Below are positions 34,242 to 37,727 of a stretch of 37,727 nt of DNA, piece after piece. The notes beneath the pieces were generated by a model, which was not told where the DNA came from, did no database searches, and worked only from the letters and a program-made list of their open reading frames with translations. A program made the translations under genes and the position numbers. Position 1 is the stretch's first letter. Every line of letters begins with the position of its first letter. Source of the DNA: Syntrophomonadaceae bacterium (GTDB taxonomy: Bacteria; Bacillota; Syntrophomonadia; Syntrophomonadales; Syntrophomonadaceae); the NCBI GenBank assembly GCA_031270725.1, contig JAISWS010000193.1, forward strand, positions 1 through 37,727, read 5' to 3'.

Positions 34242-34509
34242 TCCCAGTTTGGAATCTACTGCTTTGAAACTTATGGAAGAAGCGGGTGAGTTAGCGCAAG
34301 TAATAGGTAAATTTCGGGGATTGAGCGGGGAAAAAGTGGTATATCCGGAAAGAGTTCTGGCGGAAGAGATTTCCAAAGAATTGCTGGATGTAGCGCAAAC
34401 AGCGGTAACGATGATGTTTGTCATGCAGGAACAATACGGAATAAACATAGAACAAATGCTGAAAGCCCATTTGCGAAAACTGGAAGACAAAGGGTATTTG
34501 TTAAAGTAG
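34198..34509 (+). CDS. MazG-like nucleotide pyrophosphohydrolase
   Basis: 103 residues. Single all-alpha NTP-PPase domain: the metal-binding pattern EExxE...ExxD is seen as LMEEAGELAQ (near 24-33) and EEISKELLDVAQ (near 61-72). These enzymes hydrolyse (d)NTPs to monophosphates and may clean the nucleotide pool. ATG 34198 with GGAGAAAGAAG just upstream starts inside comEB, giving a 44-base out-of-frame overlap; the next in-frame Met lies inside the metal motif, so a shorter start is unlikely. Length is right for the small iMazG/MazG-like group, not for full two-domain MazG. Confidence 0.85.
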   Translation: MENKILSLPKLNGLNPSLESTALKLMEEAGELAQVIGKFRGLSGEKVVYPERVLAEEISKELLDVAQTAVTMMFVMQEQYGINIEQMLKAHLRKLEDKGYLLK

Positions 34510-34584
34510 AGCGTCGTGTTATTTGATAATGTTTATTGAAAAAACCGGGATATGAATACAATTAAACAGTAAATTAAGATAAAC

Positions 34585-34600
34585 TGGCTTATATTTTGCA
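34585..34600 (+). promoter_or_regulatory. Sigma-54-like element upstream of the ATP synthase operon
   Basis: TGGCTTATATTTTGCA: TGGC and TTGCA with GG and GC exactly 12 bases apart. It lies 83 bases before atpI. No dyad like those in the catabolic island is near. It may be a real sigma-54 promoter or a chance match in AT-rich DNA. Confidence 0.3.
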
Positions 34601-34667
34601 GGATTTATTATTTTTATGGCGAATAAGCATGTGATAAAGGCGCGGTAAAGGCTTGGAGACAATGTTT

Positions 34668-34883
34668 ATGTCTGAAAATAAAAAAACAAATTGGGCAAAA
34701 TCTCTGAGCGAAGCGATAAATTTTACCACTTCTATCGCCGCAGCGGTTGGAGGGTGCGGTTTTTTAGGATATTATCTGGATAAGAAATTTGCTACCAATC
34801 CATGGTTTACTCTTTTAGGAAGCGTATTAGGATTAGCTGCGGCAATGAAAATAATGTGGGATAAAATGAACTCCAAAAAATAA
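34668..34883 (+). CDS. atpI: ATP synthase-associated AtpI/AtpZ-type membrane protein
   Basis: 71 residues from ATG 34668; GGAG at 34654-34657 fits this ATG or ATG 34662, and less well TTG 34653. Two membrane spans with the loop GYYLDKKFATNPWFTLLGSVLGL, the signature of the AtpZ/AtpI family. These small proteins help assemble the c-ring or carry magnesium or calcium next to the F1Fo ATP synthase; the role here is by family and position. It is first in the atp operon, 115 bases before atpB. Confidence 0.85.
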   Translation: MSENKKTNWAKSLSEAINFTTSIAAAVGGCGFLGYYLDKKFATNPWFTLLGSVLGLAAAMKIMWDKMNSKK

Positions 34884-34998
34884 TCCTGCTTAATATTTAA
34901 TTTATATTAGGGATTTTTGTATAATTTGGGTAATAATAGCTTTCATAAGGATAAAACGCTGTTTTTGCCGAAAAACCCTTAGAAAGGAGGGAAATCTG

Positions 34999-35682
34999 AT
35001 GATTTTTGGAATGTGGGACGGCACTTTTTTCAGGCTGGGGCCAATTCCCGTGGATCATTTAATTGTAACACAGTGGGTCATCATAGCGCTCATTGGTATA
35101 ATAGCTTATGCCGCTACCAGAAACATGCAATTAGTTCCTAAAGGGTTGCAGAATGTTTTTGAGATGGCAATTGTTTGGACTTACGAATTTTTTACTCAGC
35201 TTATGGATGAAGAACGCGTAGCGAAAAAATGGGCACCATTGCTTACTTCTTTTTTCTTTTTTATTCTGTTGAGCAATTACAGCGGTTTGATTCCCGGCGC
35301 GGCTCATGTCGAGGGCTTTCAGCCGCCGACGAGCAACTGGAATGTTACCATGGCTTTGGCGCTTGTGACCTTTTGCGCTGTCCATATCGCGGGTATTTCT
35401 GAACATAAGTTGCATTATTTAGGGCATTTTATAAGCCCTAGTGTGGCTATGCTGCCGCTTAATATTATTGAGGAAGTAGCGCATCCGCTGTCCCTGACTT
35501 TCCGGTTATTCGGCAATATATTCGGAGAAGAAATGGTTATAGCGTTTCTGCTGTTTTTAGCGCCTTTTTTGATCCCGTCTTTGATAATGGGATTGAGTTT
35601 ATTGCTGGGCGCAATCCAAGCTATAGTTTTTACTATATTATCAGCGAGCTACATTGGCAATGCCGCAAGTAAAGGGCATTAA
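34999..35682 (+). CDS. atpB: F1Fo ATP synthase subunit a
   Basis: 227 residues, five to six membrane spans. It forms the ion half-channels against the c-ring. The essential arginine is R169 in SLTFRLFGNIFGEE; the C-terminal IQAIVFTILSASYI is the other conserved helix. LLSNYSGLIPG earlier is also typical. GAAAGGAGGG directly upstream gives a very strong start at ATG 34999. Confidence 0.97.
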   Translation: MIFGMWDGTFFRLGPIPVDHLIVTQWVIIALIGIIAYAATRNMQLVPKGLQNVFEMAIVWTYEFFTQLMDEERVAKKWAPLLTSFFFFILLSNYSGLIPGAAHVEGFQPPTSNWNVTMALALVTFCAVHIAGISEHKLHYLGHFISPSVAMLPLNIIEEVAHPLSLTFRLFGNIFGEEMVIAFLLFLAPFLIPSLIMGLSLLLGAIQAIVFTILSASYIGNAASKGH

Positions 35683-35754
35683 AGACTAGTTTGATGTAAT
35701 AAAAAACAGGTTAAAACGAAAATTATTTTAATTAATGTAAAAAAAGGAGGATGA

Positions 35755-35979
<225 letters not shown>

Positions 35980-36097
35980 TCACTGAAAAATAATGCAATA
36001 AACATACAAACGAGCTTGAGATTTGTAGGCGATAGAGTAAAGTAATAAATTACAGCTCTGTCGTCTTGCAGTATTAAGCTGATAGATTGGAGGAAAC

Positions 36098-36733
36098 ATG
36101 TCCGTGAAAACTGGCAAAAGGATAAGCTTTAAAGGGTCAATTGTTATGTTTTTAACAATTATCATGTTATTTGGATTTGTGTCCTTCTGCATGGCTTCAG
36201 GGGATAGTACGCTTCCTGTCAGCGCACCGGGCGGAGAAACTCCGGCTTTCCCCAACCTGTATGTCATAGGTTGGTCTTTAGTGAACTTTCTGGTGCTGGT
36301 AGCGTTAATTTATAAATTTGGGTACGGACCCATAAGCAATATACTGGAACAGCGTTCAGTCGCTATTGAAGGTTCCCTTAAACATGCGGAAGAAGTAAAG
36401 TTGGAAATAGAAAAAATGAAAATAGAAGCTCAGGCTAATTTAGTTGAATCACGCAAGGAAGCTCAGGAAATTGTTGCTAAAGCATCTAAAGCCGCTGAAG
36501 ACGCTAAAAATGAGATAATAGCCGCAGGCAGAGAAGAAGCTGCTAATATTAAAGCTAAAGCGGAAACAGAAATCAAAGCGGCTACTGAAGCGGCTAAAGC
36601 TGAATTGAGGGAAACCACTGTGATTTTATCGATGCTGGCGGCTGAAAAAGTTTTGGGCAGAGTCATTACCGAGGCGGATCACAGGCAAATGGTACAGCAG
36701 TTTGTTAATGAGGCAGGCGATTTGTTATGCTGA
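36098..36733 (+). CDS. atpF: F1Fo ATP synthase subunit b with extra N-terminal hydrophobic segment
   Basis: 211 residues, against about 160-170 for most b subunits. The usual b-subunit span is residues 54-72 (YVIGWSLVNFLVLVALIYKFGYGP), followed by the long charged coiled coil (about 85-190) that forms the stator. Ahead of it lies a basic N-terminus and a second hydrophobic stretch (14-31), ending SFCMASG, which looks like a signal peptide. GGAGG 5-6 bases before ATG 36098 supports the long start; internal Met codons lack an RBS. It overlaps atpH by 7 bases. Confidence 0.93.
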   Translation: MSVKTGKRISFKGSIVMFLTIIMLFGFVSFCMASGDSTLPVSAPGGETPAFPNLYVIGWSLVNFLVLVALIYKFGYGPISNILEQRSVAIEGSLKHAEEVKLEIEKMKIEAQANLVESRKEAQEIVAKASKAAEDAKNEIIAAGREEAANIKAKAETEIKAATEAAKAELRETTVILSMLAAEKVLGRVITEADHRQMVQQFVNEAGDLLC

Positions 36734-37275
36734 ATAAGAGTGTGGCCAGGCGTTACGCGGAGGCGTTTTTTAAAATTGCCCAGGAAACCGGACAAATTGA
36801 TAAATTGCAACAGGAATTGGAGAATGTGGTAGCGACGATAAATGGAATTGATGAATTAAAAACATATTTAAATCATTTGCTGGTTCCGGTAAAACAGAAA
36901 AAAGAAATCATAGACAAAATTTTTTCAGAACAGCTGTCTGCTGTAACGGTTAAATTTTTAAAACTGGTTGTTGATAAAAGAAGGGAAGGCTATCTGGACG
37001 CCATTGTGGGGGAATACTGTGATATGGCGGATGAATCCCGCAATATTATTAAAGCCTATTTGTTTTCAGCTCAGGAAGTACCGGAAGATGAAGTGAAGGT
37101 TTTACAGGAAAAGCTGTCGGCTTCAACCGGAAAAACGGTAGAATTGAAACAGACAGTGGACGAATCACTTATAGGCGGTATAAAAATAAGGGTGGGCGAT
37201 CGCATAATCGACGCTTCAGTTACTAAAAAATTGGAGATGCTGCAAACGAAATTACAAACGTTGAAGATAAGTTAA
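36727..37275 (+). CDS. atpH: F1Fo ATP synthase subunit delta
   Basis: 182 residues, usual length. It links F1 to the stator b subunits. N-terminal VARRYAEAFFKIAQETGQID, the central LKLVVDKRREGYLDAIVGEY, and the C-terminal DESLIGGIKIRVGDRIIDASVTKKLEML are the conserved stretches. ATG 36727 lies inside the end of atpF, so translation is coupled. Confidence 0.96.
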   Translation: MLNKSVARRYAEAFFKIAQETGQIDKLQQELENVVATINGIDELKTYLNHLLVPVKQKKEIIDKIFSEQLSAVTVKFLKLVVDKRREGYLDAIVGEYCDMADESRNIIKAYLFSAQEVPEDEVKVLQEKLSASTGKTVELKQTVDESLIGGIKIRVGDRIIDASVTKKLEMLQTKLQTLKIS

Positions 37276-37288
37276 GTGATAGGGGTGA

Positions 37289-37727
<439 letters not shown>

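Overview
The window is a piece of a Bacillota (Firmicutes) chromosome, most likely an anaerobic, butyrate-type or syntroph-like member of the Clostridia; Negativicutes is an alternative I cannot exclude. The reasons are the gene order pyrG - femX - alr - sppA - fba - fsa - glpX - rho and rpmE - prfA - prmC - tsaC - ywlE - rpiB - glyA - comEB - mazG - atpIBEFHA, the strong AGGAGG-type ribosome binding sites with frequent GTG and TTG starts, and a strand bias in which housekeeping genes all run on the plus strand. No rRNA, tRNA, CRISPR array or insertion sequence was recognised.

Layout. (1) 1-9694 is a plus-strand housekeeping block: the end of CTP synthase, a FemX-like peptidoglycan bridge enzyme, alanine racemase, SppA, a Yip1 membrane protein, class II aldolase, a small transaldolase, GlpX fructose bisphosphatase, Rho, and a secreted LysM/M23 protein. 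(2) 10074-24419 is an accessory catabolic island on both strands: two short-chain dehydrogenases, a zinc alcohol dehydrogenase, a 32-residue membrane peptide, an MFS carboxylate-type transporter, 3-hydroxybutyryl-CoA dehydrogenase, enoyl-CoA hydratase, a butyryl-CoA:acetate-type CoA-transferase, a long (612 aa) acyl-CoA dehydrogenase, a sigma-54 activator of the AcoR type, and a thiolase. (3) 24813-37727 is plus-strand housekeeping again: PanE-like reductase, radical SAM protein, YhaM-like nuclease, L31, release factor and its methylase, TsaC, YwlE, RpiB, GlyA, ComEB, MazG and the start of the F1Fo ATP synthase operon, leaving the window inside atpA.

How the island works (inference). The transporter would import a short or branched carboxylate, the CoA-transferase would activate it with acetyl-CoA, and the acyl-CoA dehydrogenase, hydratase, 3-hydroxyacyl-CoA dehydrogenase and thiolase would take it to acetyl-CoA. 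The two SDRs and the zinc ADH suggest that the true growth substrate, or a variant of it, carries an alcohol or ketone. No etfAB and no acyl-CoA synthetase lie in the window.

The most interesting signal is regulatory. Four -24/-12 (sigma-54) promoter-like elements stand before the island's transcription units (11083-11068 minus, 11534 plus, 13162 plus, 24483-24468 minus). Three long-spaced dyads of one shared consensus (AATRRRACA - N18 or N19 - TGTYTYATT) lie 110-275 bp upstream of them, at 11242-11283, 12943-12985 and 24586-24627. With the sigma-54 activator encoded inside the island, this looks like a self-contained regulon whose operator can be read from the sequence.
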